From assembly GCA_002429315.1 (NCBI GenBank), contig DIZC01000029.1, forward strand, positions 4,329 through 40,553: a stretch of 36,225 nt of DNA, read 5' to 3'. The notes under the pieces are model-generated. The model was not told where the DNA came from, did no database searches, and saw nothing but the letters and a program-made list of their open reading frames with translations. Position numbers and translations under genes: made by a program. This document shows, piece after piece, positions 1-7,908 of the stretch; the stretch's first letter is position 1, and every line of letters begins with the position of its first letter. The stretch is from Alphaproteobacteria bacterium UBA6038. Lineage in GTDB: Bacteria > Pseudomonadota > Alphaproteobacteria > Micropepsales > Micropepsaceae.

Positions 1-52
1 GGGGCCGCCCCCCCCCCCCCGCGCCCGCCGGGCCCCCCCCCCCGCCCCGCCC
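1..52. other. G/C-only low-complexity contig end
   Basis: Bases 1-52 hold only G and C, with C runs of 10 or more. They fall where ftsZ should encode GGNAVNN after the VGGAGG loop, but the reading no longer matches any FtsZ. This looks like an artefact of sequencing or assembly at a contig end, not biology. Confidence 0.75.
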
Positions 53-111
53 ACGCCGAGCACGGTGATCCGCGGCCGCAGCTCCGTTTTCTCGGGCACT
101 CCGATTTTCAT
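1..111 (-). CDS. ftsZ: FtsZ N-terminus, partial, running into a degenerate contig end
   Basis: Reading from the ATG at 111 towards base 1, the translation starts MKIGVPEKTELRPRITVLG and goes on into VGGAGG. This is the N-terminus of the tubulin-like GTPase that forms the division ring, up to its first nucleotide-binding loop. After VGGAGG the expected Asn is missing and the frame dissolves into Gly/Arg/Ala codons, because bases 1-52 contain no A or T. The gene is therefore cut by the window edge, and its last ~35-50 bases are probably not true sequence. It lies 84 nt downstream of ftsA, the standard order. A purine-rich GGAGAG precedes the ATG. The identity is clear from the start peptide and the context; nothing beyond the first loop can be judged. 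Confidence 0.85.
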   Translation of the reverse strand, partial: MKIGVPEKTELRPRITVLGVGGAGGGARRARGGGGGP

Positions 112-195
112 GTCACTCTCCGTTCCTCATCCACGCCTTCTCGACTTGAAGCGCCCATCATCCCGTGCCCGTTCTTCTTTTGTAACGCACGCGAA

Positions 196-1479
196 TCACC
201 CAAAGATACCCCCGACCAGCCGCCGCAAGAATCCCGTCTCGCGGGTTTCTTCCTGCGGCGCGGCCAGATCGGGATTGAGAATTTCCGGCGGCATCGTCGC
301 CCCGGCCATCAGCAGGCCGAGCGCGGCGGCGTAATCCGGTCCCGCGCCGGCCGCCGGCAAGCCGGGATAGGTCTGCGGCCGTCCCAGCCGCACCTGTTTG
401 TTCAGCACCCGCTGCGCCAGTTCGCGCGTGCCGGCCAGCTGGCTTGCGCCGCCGGTCAGCACCGCGCGCCGTCCCGCCGCCACGTCGAAGCCGCTGGCCC
501 GCAGCCTTGTCTGGACTTCCAGCAGGATCTCTTCCAGCCGCGGCTGGATGATGCGGGTCAGCATCGAGCGCGGCACCCGGAACGCGTAATCGTCGCCGTC
601 TTCGCCCATTTGCGGCACGGCAACCACGTCGGTGCTGGTTTCGATTTCGCCCAGTGCCGCGCCGTACAGCGTCTTCAATCGCTCGGCGGCGGAGAGCGGG
701 GCCGCCAGCATGCGCGCCAGGTCGGCGGTCACGTGGCTGCCGCCCATCGGGACCACGTCGGCGTAGACCAGCTGGCCCTCCATGAACACCGCCAGCGAGG
801 TCGTCCCGCCGCCCATGTCGATCACCGTCGCGCCGAGCTGCATCTCGTCCGGCGTCAGGCACGAGAGTCCGCTGGCATAGGGCGCCACCAGCGCCGCGCC
901 GATCGTGAGGTGGCAGCGCTCCACCGCCAACTTCAGGTTCTGCAGCGGCGCCGGCTTCACCGCCACCGCATGCATGGTCACGCCGATCCGCTGGCAGAAC
1001 ATGCCGCGTGGGTCGCGCACGCCGCGTGCCTCGTCGACGACGTAGGAGACCGGCGCGGACTGAATCATGTCGAGATCGTCGGTCCGGCAATTGGCCCGCG
1101 CTTCGCCCAGCAGATCGTGGATGTGACGATCCGACACCAGCGCCCCGTCGAGCTGCATGGCGGCGCGCGCAGTGATGCTCTTCGGGGCGCCGCAGCTGAC
1201 CGACACCAGCACCGTCTGGATGCGCATGTCGGCATGGTTCTCCGCCGCCGCGACCGCTTCGCGAATGGAGTCTTCGGCTTCCTGCACGTTGATCACGGTG
1301 CCGGATTTGATGCCCTGGGATTCGCGCAGCGCCGCGCCCATGACGCGCAAGGAACCTGGTTCGGCGCGTCCGATCAGGCACACGACTTTCGAGGACCCGA
1401 CATCCAGGGCGGCCACAAGGCCGGTGCGAAACGCCGCCGGCTGCGCGCCCGCCGTGCGCAATTTGATCGTCTCGCCCAT
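196..1479 (-). CDS. ftsA: Cell division protein FtsA
   Basis: FtsA is the actin-like ATPase that tethers FtsZ to the inner membrane and recruits later divisome proteins. The 427-residue length is normal. Visible elements are the phosphate-1 loop LDVGSSKVVCLI (about 25-36), the phosphate-2 motif DMGGGTTSLA (221-230), the adenosine motif LTGGASQLAG (341-350), and a C-terminal amphipathic helix GFLRRLVGGIFG (416-427), the usual membrane-targeting sequence. The ATG at 1479 shares its A with the TGA of ftsQ (TGATG), so translation is probably coupled. ftsZ follows after 84 nt. An opposite-strand 303-codon open frame over this gene is a GC-driven shadow. Confidence 0.97.
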   Translation of the reverse strand: MGETIKLRTAGAQPAAFRTGLVAALDVGSSKVVCLIGRAEPGSLRVMGAALRESQGIKSGTVINVQEAEDSIREAVAAAENHADMRIQTVLVSVSCGAPKSITARAAMQLDGALVSDRHIHDLLGEARANCRTDDLDMIQSAPVSYVVDEARGVRDPRGMFCQRIGVTMHAVAVKPAPLQNLKLAVERCHLTIGAALVAPYASGLSCLTPDEMQLGATVIDMGGGTTSLAVFMEGQLVYADVVPMGGSHVTADLARMLAAPLSAAERLKTLYGAALGEIETSTDVVAVPQMGEDGDDYAFRVPRSMLTRIIQPRLEEILLEVQTRLRASGFDVAAGRRAVLTGGASQLAGTRELAQRVLNKQVRLGRPQTYPGLPAAGAGPDYAAALGLLMAGATMPPEILNPDLAAPQEETRETGFLRRLVGGIFG

Positions 1480-2420
1480 CAGGTCGGTTCCCCTCGTGAA
1501 GTCTTCCGCGCCGGCGCCTGATGGCGCAGGGTGAAGAAGTAATTGTCGTGCAGCCGCAAATCGATCTCCGCGATGTCGCGCTCTAGCACGGCATTGTCGA
1601 CGATCAGCCGTTCGAGCGTGCCGAGTTCCTTCGCCCAGCCCTCTTCCGGCAGTTTCACCAGCACGCCGTCATCGAGAATGAGATTCCAGCGGCGGTTCGA
1701 GACCCGCTGCATGGCCTTGACCCGCGCGGCCACGGCGCGATGGGCGCCGATCGCCTCGACCAGATCGGCTGCGCCATCAGGCGGATCGCCGAAGAACAGC
1801 GGCAGGTGCTTGAATCGCGCGGCATCGACTTTGGTAATCGGATGTCCGCTGCGATCCACCGCATAAAGGCCCTGTTCCGATTGCCAGAGCGCGAACGGCA
1901 CCTTTTCCGTCAGATGCACGAAAACGGTATCCGGATAGCGGAGGGAGATATCGGCATCGCGGACCCAGGGCAGTTCTTCGAGCCGCTGCCGCGCCTCTTG
2001 CGGATCGGCGGCGAAAATGGAATCGCCGGGCTTGAACTGCAGCTTGTCGGAAATTTCGCTCGGCTGGGTGTAGCGGTTGCCGGTGAATTGAATCGCGGAA
2101 ATCTCGAAGCCGGCATCCGCGGCAACGGTGGATAGACCCCCGTTCACCGCCGTCAGGGCGCGATGCACGTAGCCGCCGGCGATGAGAATTGCGATGCCGG
2201 CGGAAAGCGCCACAAGCACGGTGACGATGAACGCCGGCCGGCGCGGATTGAGCGCGCGTGCCGTCGCGCGAAGCAGGCGCGAAATGGGATCGGTGCGGAA
2301 CTTCTTGCGCTTGCCGAAGGCGGGCCGATCCTGCGCGACGCGCACCGGCACGCTCCTACGTTTCGCCGTTGTGCGGCCACGACCGCGCGGCGTGCTGCTG
2401 GCGGCGCTCACCGATCGCAT
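1479..2420 (-). CDS. ftsQ: Cell division protein FtsQ
   Basis: FtsQ is a bitopic inner-membrane protein that links the cytoplasmic and periplasmic divisome through FtsB/FtsL. This 313-residue protein has an Arg/Lys-rich cytoplasmic tail (1-62), one membrane helix at about 63-84, a POTRA domain from about 105 to 175 (beginning FEISAIQFTGNRY), and then the beta domain. An in-frame upstream ATG at 2447 exists, but the ATG at 2420 has GGAGG eight nt upstream and is preferred. It overlaps the 3' end of ddl by 13 nt. The stop overlaps the ftsA start by one base. The family call is secure; the start is likely but not proven. Confidence 0.95.
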   Translation of the reverse strand: MRSVSAASSTPRGRGRTTAKRRSVPVRVAQDRPAFGKRKKFRTDPISRLLRATARALNPRRPAFIVTVLVALSAGIAILIAGGYVHRALTAVNGGLSTVAADAGFEISAIQFTGNRYTQPSEISDKLQFKPGDSIFAADPQEARQRLEELPWVRDADISLRYPDTVFVHLTEKVPFALWQSEQGLYAVDRSGHPITKVDAARFKHLPLFFGDPPDGAADLVEAIGAHRAVAARVKAMQRVSNRRWNLILDDGVLVKLPEEGWAKELGTLERLIVDNAVLERDIAEIDLRLHDNYFFTLRHQAPARKTSRGEPT

Positions 2421-3331
2421 GAGGCATCCTCCACCAGCCAGCGGCACAGTTTGCCGTAGCTCATATCCGCGTGGGCTGCCTGTTCCGGCACTAGCGAGGT
2501 CGGCGTCATGCCGGGCTGGGTGTTGGTTTCCAGCGCGACCAGCCGCGGCTTGCTGCCGGTATCGTCATAGCGGAAATCGGTCCGCGTGACGCCACGGCAG
2601 CCCAGCACCTCGTGCGCCAAGACCGCCAGCCGCATCGCGTCTTCCGCGACGGAGGCGGGAATTCGTGCCGGCAGCGTGTGGCGCGAGCCGCCCGCCGCAT
2701 ATTTCGCCTCGTAATCGTAGAATTCGAGCTCGGTGGTGATCTCGGTGACCCCGAGCGCCTTGCCGCCGAGGACACTCACCGTCAGTTCGCGCCCCGGCAC
2801 GTATTCCTCGACCATCATATCGTCCGTCAGGTGCCATTCCGGCCGAGTGAGCTCTTCCGGCGGGCGGTTGTCCCCTTTTCGGATGATGTACACGCCGACC
2901 GAGGAGCCCTCGTTCACCGGCTTTATCACATAAGGCGGCTCCATCAGGTGCTCGCGCGCCGCTTCGCGGCGATCGGCGATGATCGACCTCACGATGGGAA
3001 TGCCGGCAGCACGATACACATCTTTGGTGCGCTGCTTGTGCATGGCGAGCGCCGACGCCAGCACGCCGGAATGTGTGTACGGGATCTGCAGCAGTTCCAG
3101 CAGGCCCTGGATGCAGCCATCCTCGCCCCAGCGGCCATGCAGCGCGTTGAAGGCGCAATCGACCTGCGCCTCGAGCAATTGCGAGGCGGTGTTTTCGCCG
3201 GGATCGATCTCGACCACGTCGAATCCTTCTCCGCGCAGCGCCTTCGCACACCCGGCGCCGGACGAAAGACTCACCTCGCGCTCCGCGGAGCGGCCGCCCA
3301 ACAGCACGGCCACGCGCTTAAACTGGCTCAT
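2408..3331 (-). CDS. ddl: D-alanine--D-alanine ligase
   Basis: This ATP-grasp enzyme joins two D-alanines in the cytoplasm to make the dipeptide that MurF adds to the peptidoglycan precursor. The 307-residue protein shows the N-terminal GGRSAEREVSLSSG motif (12-25) with the D-Ala-binding Glu, the EGSSVGVYII loop, the FYDYEAKY segment, and the metal/phosphate-binding end TNTQPGMTPTSLVP (from about residue 269). The ATG at 3331 is chosen because it overlaps the murB stop as ATGA. An in-frame ATG at 3358 would add nine residues of unconserved sequence. Its position between murB and ftsQ is the usual alphaproteobacterial one (DdlB type). Confidence 0.96.
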   Translation of the reverse strand: MSQFKRVAVLLGGRSAEREVSLSSGAGCAKALRGEGFDVVEIDPGENTASQLLEAQVDCAFNALHGRWGEDGCIQGLLELLQIPYTHSGVLASALAMHKQRTKDVYRAAGIPIVRSIIADRREAAREHLMEPPYVIKPVNEGSSVGVYIIRKGDNRPPEELTRPEWHLTDDMMVEEYVPGRELTVSVLGGKALGVTEITTELEFYDYEAKYAAGGSRHTLPARIPASVAEDAMRLAVLAHEVLGCRGVTRTDFRYDDTGSKPRLVALETNTQPGMTPTSLVPEQAAHADMSYGKLCRWLVEDASCDR

Positions 3332-4230
3332 GGGACGCCCACCCGCTTGATTTCCCATTCGAGCGCGATACCGAACTTCTCCCTCACGCGGGTCCGCACG
3401 TCTTCGCCGAGTCCTTCGATATCCGCGGCGGTGGCCTCGCCGGTGTTGATGAGAAAATTGCAGTGCTTCTCGGAAACCTGCGCCGCCCCGTGCTTCAGCC
3501 CGCGGCAGCCCGCCTCATCGATCAGCTGCCACGCTTTGTGCCCGGGCGGATTCTTGAACGTCGAGCCGCCGGTTTTCGATTTCACCGGCTGAGTCGATTC
3601 GCGCTGCTCGACAAGCGCATTCATGCGCCCGCGGACTTCGTCCGGATCACCCGCTTCGCCCTGAAGCACCGCTTCCACAAAAATCAGGTCGTCCGGCACA
3701 CCGCTCTTGCGATAGACGAAAGCCATGTCGTCTGGCTTCAGCGTGACGATGTTCCCGCTGGCATCCACGGCCGTGGCTTCGATAAACACATCCTTGATCT
3801 CGCGACCATAGCAGCCGGCGTTCATTCGCAGCGCGCCGCCAATGGTTCCCGGGATGCCGCGCAGAAATTCGAGCCCGGCAATACCTGCTTCCGCCGCCGC
3901 GCGCGCGACGGTCGCATCGAGCGCCGCAGCGCCGGCGCGCACCCGCGTCCCGTCCGCCGCGATCTTCCCGAAGCTGCCCGGCAGGCGAACGACAACCCCG
4001 GGAATACCGCCGTCGCGGATGAGCAAATTCGAGCCGACGCCGATCACCGTGACCGGCAGGTCCGCCGGTTTGGCATAACGGAAAGTGGCGAGGTCTTCCG
4101 CGTCGGCCGGGCGGAACAGAATCTCCGCCGGTCCGCCGGCACGAAACCACACCAGGTCCTTCAGCGGGGCGTTCTCCGCGTAGGTCCCGCGGACGGGGGG
4201 AAGCGCATAACAGGCGCGCGATTGCATCAT
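3328..4230 (-). CDS. murB: UDP-N-acetylenolpyruvoylglucosamine reductase MurB
   Basis: MurB is an FAD- and NADPH-dependent cytoplasmic enzyme that reduces UDP-GlcNAc-enolpyruvate to UDP-MurNAc, the second committed step of peptidoglycan synthesis. The 300-residue protein shows the FAD-binding segments GSNLLIRDGG (66-75) and GIPGTIGGAL (125-134), with a conserved NAGCYG following. The proton-donor Ser is S223 in KTGGSTFKNP. The short type (about 300 aa) is typical of alphaproteobacteria. The gene starts in an ATGA overlap with murC and ends in an ATGA overlap with ddl. A second Met codon follows directly, so the start could be one codon later. Confidence 0.97.
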   Translation of the reverse strand: MMQSRACYALPPVRGTYAENAPLKDLVWFRAGGPAEILFRPADAEDLATFRYAKPADLPVTVIGVGSNLLIRDGGIPGVVVRLPGSFGKIAADGTRVRAGAAALDATVARAAAEAGIAGLEFLRGIPGTIGGALRMNAGCYGREIKDVFIEATAVDASGNIVTLKPDDMAFVYRKSGVPDDLIFVEAVLQGEAGDPDEVRGRMNALVEQRESTQPVKSKTGGSTFKNPPGHKAWQLIDEAGCRGLKHGAAQVSEKHCNFLINTGEATAADIEGLGEDVRTRVREKFGIALEWEIKRVGVP

Positions 4231-5657
4231 CTTCGCTCACCCTGCGCCTTCAGCACCGCCTCGATCCCGTTCGCCCAATTGGTGCTGGACCCGGCGCCGA
4301 GAAACACGATCGCGCCGCCGCGCTTCGCCAGCGGCGCCAGAATTCTCGGCAGTTCTTCGGGACTGTCCACCGTGAACACGTTCTTGTGGCCGTGCGCGCG
4401 AATGGCATCCGCATAAGTGAGGTGATCGATGCCCTCGATCGGTTGTTCGCCGGCGGCGTAGACCGGCGCAATGATGGCGGTATCCGCGTCGTTCAAACAG
4501 GTGCAGAACTGTTCGTAGGTATCGCGCAGCCGCGTGTAGCGGTGCGGCTGCACCACCGCGACGATCGGGCCGGAATAGGCCTGGCGTGCGGCTTTGAGCG
4601 CCGCGGCAATCTTGAACGGATTGTGGCCGTAATCGTCGATGATGGCCGCGCCGTTCCATTCGCCGACCCGGCTGAAGCGGCGCTTAACCCCTTCGAACGC
4701 GCTGAACGCGGTGCGGATGCGGTGATCGCCGACGCCCAGCTCGCGCGCCACCGTGATAGCGGCCAGCGAATTCAGCACGTTGTGCTCGCCGGGCATCGGC
4801 AGCGTGATGTTCTCGAGACGCGTCTCCTTGCCTGACCGGCGATCCTTGACGATCACGTCGTAGCGCGAGCCGCCTTCCTGATAGACGACATCGACCGCGC
4901 GCACGTCGGCCTGCGGACTGAAGCCATAGGTAATCAGTCGCCGGTCCACGATGCGGCCCACCATCTGCTGCACTTCCGGATGATCGAGGCACAGCACGGC
5001 GAAGCCGTAGAACGGCACGTTCTCGATGAAGCGCTGGAACGCTTCGCGCATCTTGTCGAACGTGCCGTAGTAGTCGAGGTGATCGGGATCCGCGTTGGTC
5101 AGCACCGCGATGGTCGCGGGCAGCCGCAGGAACGAGCCGTCGCTTTCGTCGGCTTCCACCACCACCCAGTCGCCGGCGCCCACCCGCGCGTTGGTGCCGT
5201 AGGCGTTGATGATGCCGCCGTTGACCACGGTGGGATCGAGCCCGCCGGCATCAAGAAGTGCTGCCACCATCGTGGTGGTGGTGGTTTTGCCGTTGGTGCC
5301 GGCCACCGCCACGCACCATTTGAGCCGCATGATCTCGGCCAGCATCTCGGCGCGCCGCACCAGCGGCAGTCCACGCTGCCGCGCCGCTTCGAACTCGACG
5401 TTGCCCGGCTTCACCGCCGAGGAATAAACGACCGCATACACGTTGCCGACGTTTTCGGCGGAATGGCCGATCGCGATGGGAATCCCGAGCGCGCGCAGCC
5501 GCTTCACGTTGGCGCTGTCCGCCGCGTCGGAGCCGCACACCTTATAACCCAGATTGTGCATGATTTCGGCGATGCCGCTCATGCCGATACCGCCGATGCC
5601 GATGAAATGGATCGGCCCGATGTCGAGCGGCACGCGCGTGGGGAGCGGCGCTTTCAT
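4227..5657 (-). CDS. murC: UDP-N-acetylmuramate--L-alanine ligase MurC
   Basis: MurC is the first Mur ligase; it adds L-Ala to UDP-MurNAc with ATP. The 476-residue protein has the N-terminal glycine-rich UDP-binding fold (HFIGIGGIGMSGIA, about 17-30), the Mur-ligase P-loop GTNGKTTTTT (120-129), and a C-terminal ligase domain. The open frame continues much further upstream, but that part is antisense-like sequence inside murG. The ATG at 5657 matches the family start and overlaps the murG stop as ATGA. The end overlaps murB in the same way. Confidence 0.97.
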   Translation of the reverse strand: MKAPLPTRVPLDIGPIHFIGIGGIGMSGIAEIMHNLGYKVCGSDAADSANVKRLRALGIPIAIGHSAENVGNVYAVVYSSAVKPGNVEFEAARQRGLPLVRRAEMLAEIMRLKWCVAVAGTNGKTTTTTMVAALLDAGGLDPTVVNGGIINAYGTNARVGAGDWVVVEADESDGSFLRLPATIAVLTNADPDHLDYYGTFDKMREAFQRFIENVPFYGFAVLCLDHPEVQQMVGRIVDRRLITYGFSPQADVRAVDVVYQEGGSRYDVIVKDRRSGKETRLENITLPMPGEHNVLNSLAAITVARELGVGDHRIRTAFSAFEGVKRRFSRVGEWNGAAIIDDYGHNPFKIAAALKAARQAYSGPIVAVVQPHRYTRLRDTYEQFCTCLNDADTAIIAPVYAAGEQPIEGIDHLTYADAIRAHGHKNVFTVDSPEELPRILAPLAKRGGAIVFLGAGSSTNWANGIEAVLKAQGERR

Positions 5658-6748
5658 GCGGCCCCTCCGCTGATGCGGTCGACGACGTCCGCCAGGCGCT
5701 GCGCCGCATCCGGCTTTCCGAGCGAAGCTGCGGCTGCGGCGCGCTTCGCAAGATCGTCGGGGTGCGCGAAGATTTCGGCAAGCAGCGAAGACAGTTTTTC
5801 CGCCGTGAGATCGCGCTGCTGGAGGAGCCACGCGGCGCCGGCGCTTTCGAGCACGCTCGCATTGGCAGTCTGATGATCGTCGGTGGCGAATGGGTACGGG
5901 ATCAGGATGGCTGGCCGCCCGATCACCGCCAACTCGCTGACCGTACCGACGCCGGAGCGGCCGATGACGAGATGAGCATGCGCCATGCGCTGCGGCATAT
6001 CCCTGAAGAAGGGCTCGAGTTGGGCCTTTACGCCGGCCGTCGTGTAGATCGCGCGGACAGACTCCAAATCCTCCGGGCGACATTGCTGCACGATATCGAG
6101 ACGGCTGCGTATCTCACCTGGGAAAAGAGCGACCGCGGCTGGCACGATTTCGCTCAACGCGCGAGCCCCCTGGCTGCCCCCGAACACCAGCAGGTTGAGC
6201 GGTTCGCCCGCGGACGGGCTCCGATATGGCGCGCCGGCCCGTGCGATCACGTCCGGGCGCAGCGGATTGCCGGTGTACACGACCTTGGACATGTCCTGCG
6301 GCAGATACCGCACCAGTGGCAGTCCGCCGGCAATCACCTTCACGTAGTTTGCAACGAGGCGATTGGCGCGCCCGAGAACCGCATCCGGCGCAAGGATCGC
6401 GGTGGGAAGACGCGCCATGATGGCAGCCAGCATCACCGGCACCGACGGATACCCGCCGAAGCCGACGACGGCGCGCGGTTTTATGCGCGCGAGCTTGGCA
6501 AGCGAGACCAAGATGCCGGCAAGAATTTCGAAGGGCGCCGCCATCAATCGCAATTTCGAGCGATCGGCGAATGTGGCAGAGGGAACGATCTCGATCGACG
6601 CACCGGGAAAGTGGGTGTCATAAGCGGTGCCGCGGGCGTCGGTCATCACGACAATCTTCTTGCCGCGGCGCATGAGCTCGGCCGCCAGCGCCTGCGCCGG
6701 AAACAGATGGCCGCCCGTGCCGCCTGCGGAAAGCACGACTGTGGTCAA
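5654..6748 (-). CDS. murG: UDP-GlcNAc:lipid I GlcNAc transferase MurG, TTG start, lacking the HEQN motif
   Basis: MurG is the GT-B glycosyltransferase at the inner face of the membrane that turns lipid I into lipid II. With the TTG at 6748 as start it is 364 residues, the normal size. The TTG overlaps the ftsW stop as TTGA and has GGGAGG seven nt upstream. Conserved parts are GGTGGH (9-14), GNPLR (160-164), GGSQGA (190-195), the UDP-binding GRSGVGTVSELA (263-274) and DDHQTANA (290-297). Oddly, the usual HEQN motif before AVLGRAN is absent: residues 119-125 read LAPDAVL, one residue shorter than expected. All other key residues that I can place are present, so the gene does not look decayed. 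Confidence 0.95.
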   Translation of the reverse strand: MTTVVLSAGGTGGHLFPAQALAAELMRRGKKIVVMTDARGTAYDTHFPGASIEIVPSATFADRSKLRLMAAPFEILAGILVSLAKLARIKPRAVVGFGGYPSVPVMLAAIMARLPTAILAPDAVLGRANRLVANYVKVIAGGLPLVRYLPQDMSKVVYTGNPLRPDVIARAGAPYRSPSAGEPLNLLVFGGSQGARALSEIVPAAVALFPGEIRSRLDIVQQCRPEDLESVRAIYTTAGVKAQLEPFFRDMPQRMAHAHLVIGRSGVGTVSELAVIGRPAILIPYPFATDDHQTANASVLESAGAAWLLQQRDLTAEKLSSLLAEIFAHPDDLAKRAAAAASLGKPDAAQRLADVVDRISGGAA

Positions 6749-7908
6749 GCGCGCGCCTCCCTGAGGCCAAACAGAATCTCCGTCTCGCGCTCCGACAATC
6801 GGCCGGCGGTGGGCCGCTGCCGCGTCACGGCAAGCGCAAAGCCCATCGTCACCGCCACCGCGAACAGCGACGATCCGCCGTAGGAGATGAACGGCAATGT
6901 CATGCCTTTGGCCGGGAGGAGGTTCACCGCCACGCCCATGTTGATGAACGCCTGCAGCGCAACAATGAGGGCAAGGCCCGCGCCGGCAAGCTGCGAAAAG
7001 CGGTCGTGCGCCGCTGCCGAACGCAGCAGCAGCCGAACGCTCAGCACGCAGAACAGCGCCGCGATGATGCCGCACAGCACCAGCCCGAACTCCTCACCCG
7101 CCACGGCGAAGATGAAGTCGGAGTGCGCGTAAGGGATGTGGTACTTGATGGTGCCGGCGCCCGGGCCGACCCCAGCGAGCCCGCCATGCTCGAACGCCTT
7201 GAGGGCGAGGCCGGATTGATACCCCGGCTTGCCGCCGCCCAGGAATTGCTCCACCCGGTGGTGCACGTGCGGGATCACCACATAGGCGAGGCCGCCCAGC
7301 ACGGTTCCGATCCCGCTGATGAGGCCGACCCAGGTCAGCGAAATGCCGTCGAGGAAGAGCATCGCTCCCCAGAGCGCGAGCAGCAGTCCTGTCTGTCCCA
7401 CATCGGGCTCCAGAATCAGCAGAACCAGCGGAGGCATCACGAGAAGAAAGGAGACGAGCTCCTTGCGCAGCCCGCCTGTCGCCTTGCGCGACAGAATGGC
7501 GGCGCACAGCACGGCAAAACTGGGCTTCAGGAACTCCGACGGCTGGATTGTCAGGAAGCCGAGGTCGATCCAGCGCTTGGCGCCCAGCACTTCCGTGCCG
7601 GTCAGCAGCACCAGCACCGAGCCGATCAGCGCCGCAACGAACGTGACCGCCGCGGCCAGCTTTAAGTCGCGCAGCGGGAGCAGCGATCCGCAGCCCATGA
7701 TCACCGCCGCCACCAGCGCGAAGAGAATTTGCTTGGCGGCGAAGTGGAAATTGCCCGCCTCGATCGCATTATGCGCGGTCGCCGCAGGGCTCGCGGCAAA
7801 CGCCAGCATCAGCCCGATGGCGATGAGTCCTAGCATGGCGAACAGGGCGACGCGATCGACCGTCCACCACCAGTCGGCAAAGCCGCTGCGATTGTCGCGC
7901 GACAACAT
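6745..7908 (-). CDS. ftsW: Septal peptidoglycan glycosyltransferase FtsW (SEDS family)
   Basis: FtsW is the polytopic SEDS glycosyltransferase that polymerises lipid II at the septum together with FtsI. The 387-residue protein is hydrophobic throughout, consistent with about ten membrane helices. Family motifs are GAKRWIDLG (109-117), QPSEFLKP (122-129), EPDVGQTGLL (167-176) and the periplasmic-loop segment PYAHSDFIFAVAGEEFG (259-275). The C-terminal part contains the conserved NLLPAKGMTLPFISYGGSS. The ATG shares a base with the murD stop (TGATG), and the stop overlaps murG as TTGA. Confidence 0.97.
   Translation of the reverse strand: MLSRDNRSGFADWWWTVDRVALFAMLGLIAIGLMLAFAASPAATAHNAIEAGNFHFAAKQILFALVAAVIMGCGSLLPLRDLKLAAAVTFVAALIGSVLVLLTGTEVLGAKRWIDLGFLTIQPSEFLKPSFAVLCAAILSRKATGGLRKELVSFLLVMPPLVLLILEPDVGQTGLLLALWGAMLFLDGISLTWVGLISGIGTVLGGLAYVVIPHVHHRVEQFLGGGKPGYQSGLALKAFEHGGLAGVGPGAGTIKYHIPYAHSDFIFAVAGEEFGLVLCGIIAALFCVLSVRLLLRSAAAHDRFSQLAGAGLALIVALQAFINMGVAVNLLPAKGMTLPFISYGGSSLFAVAVTMGFALAVTRQRPTAGRLSERETEILFGLREARA

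Noticed and set aside
610..1521. Opposite-strand open frame of 303 codons over ftsA
   Set aside because: It is antisense to a certain gene and has the Arg/His/Gln-rich composition typical of shadow frames in GC-rich DNA. Similar frames at 8061-9380, 9259-10566, 30767-32755 and 33667-34698 were rejected for the same reason.
4227..6083. Longer MurC frame starting at 6083
   Set aside because: The extension is out-of-frame murG sequence rich in Arg. The ATG at 5657 gives the normal start.
5654..7075. Longer MurG frame starting at 7075
   Set aside because: The extra N-terminus lies inside ftsW and has no similarity to MurG. The TTG at 6748, with a ribosome site and a TTGA overlap, fits the family length.
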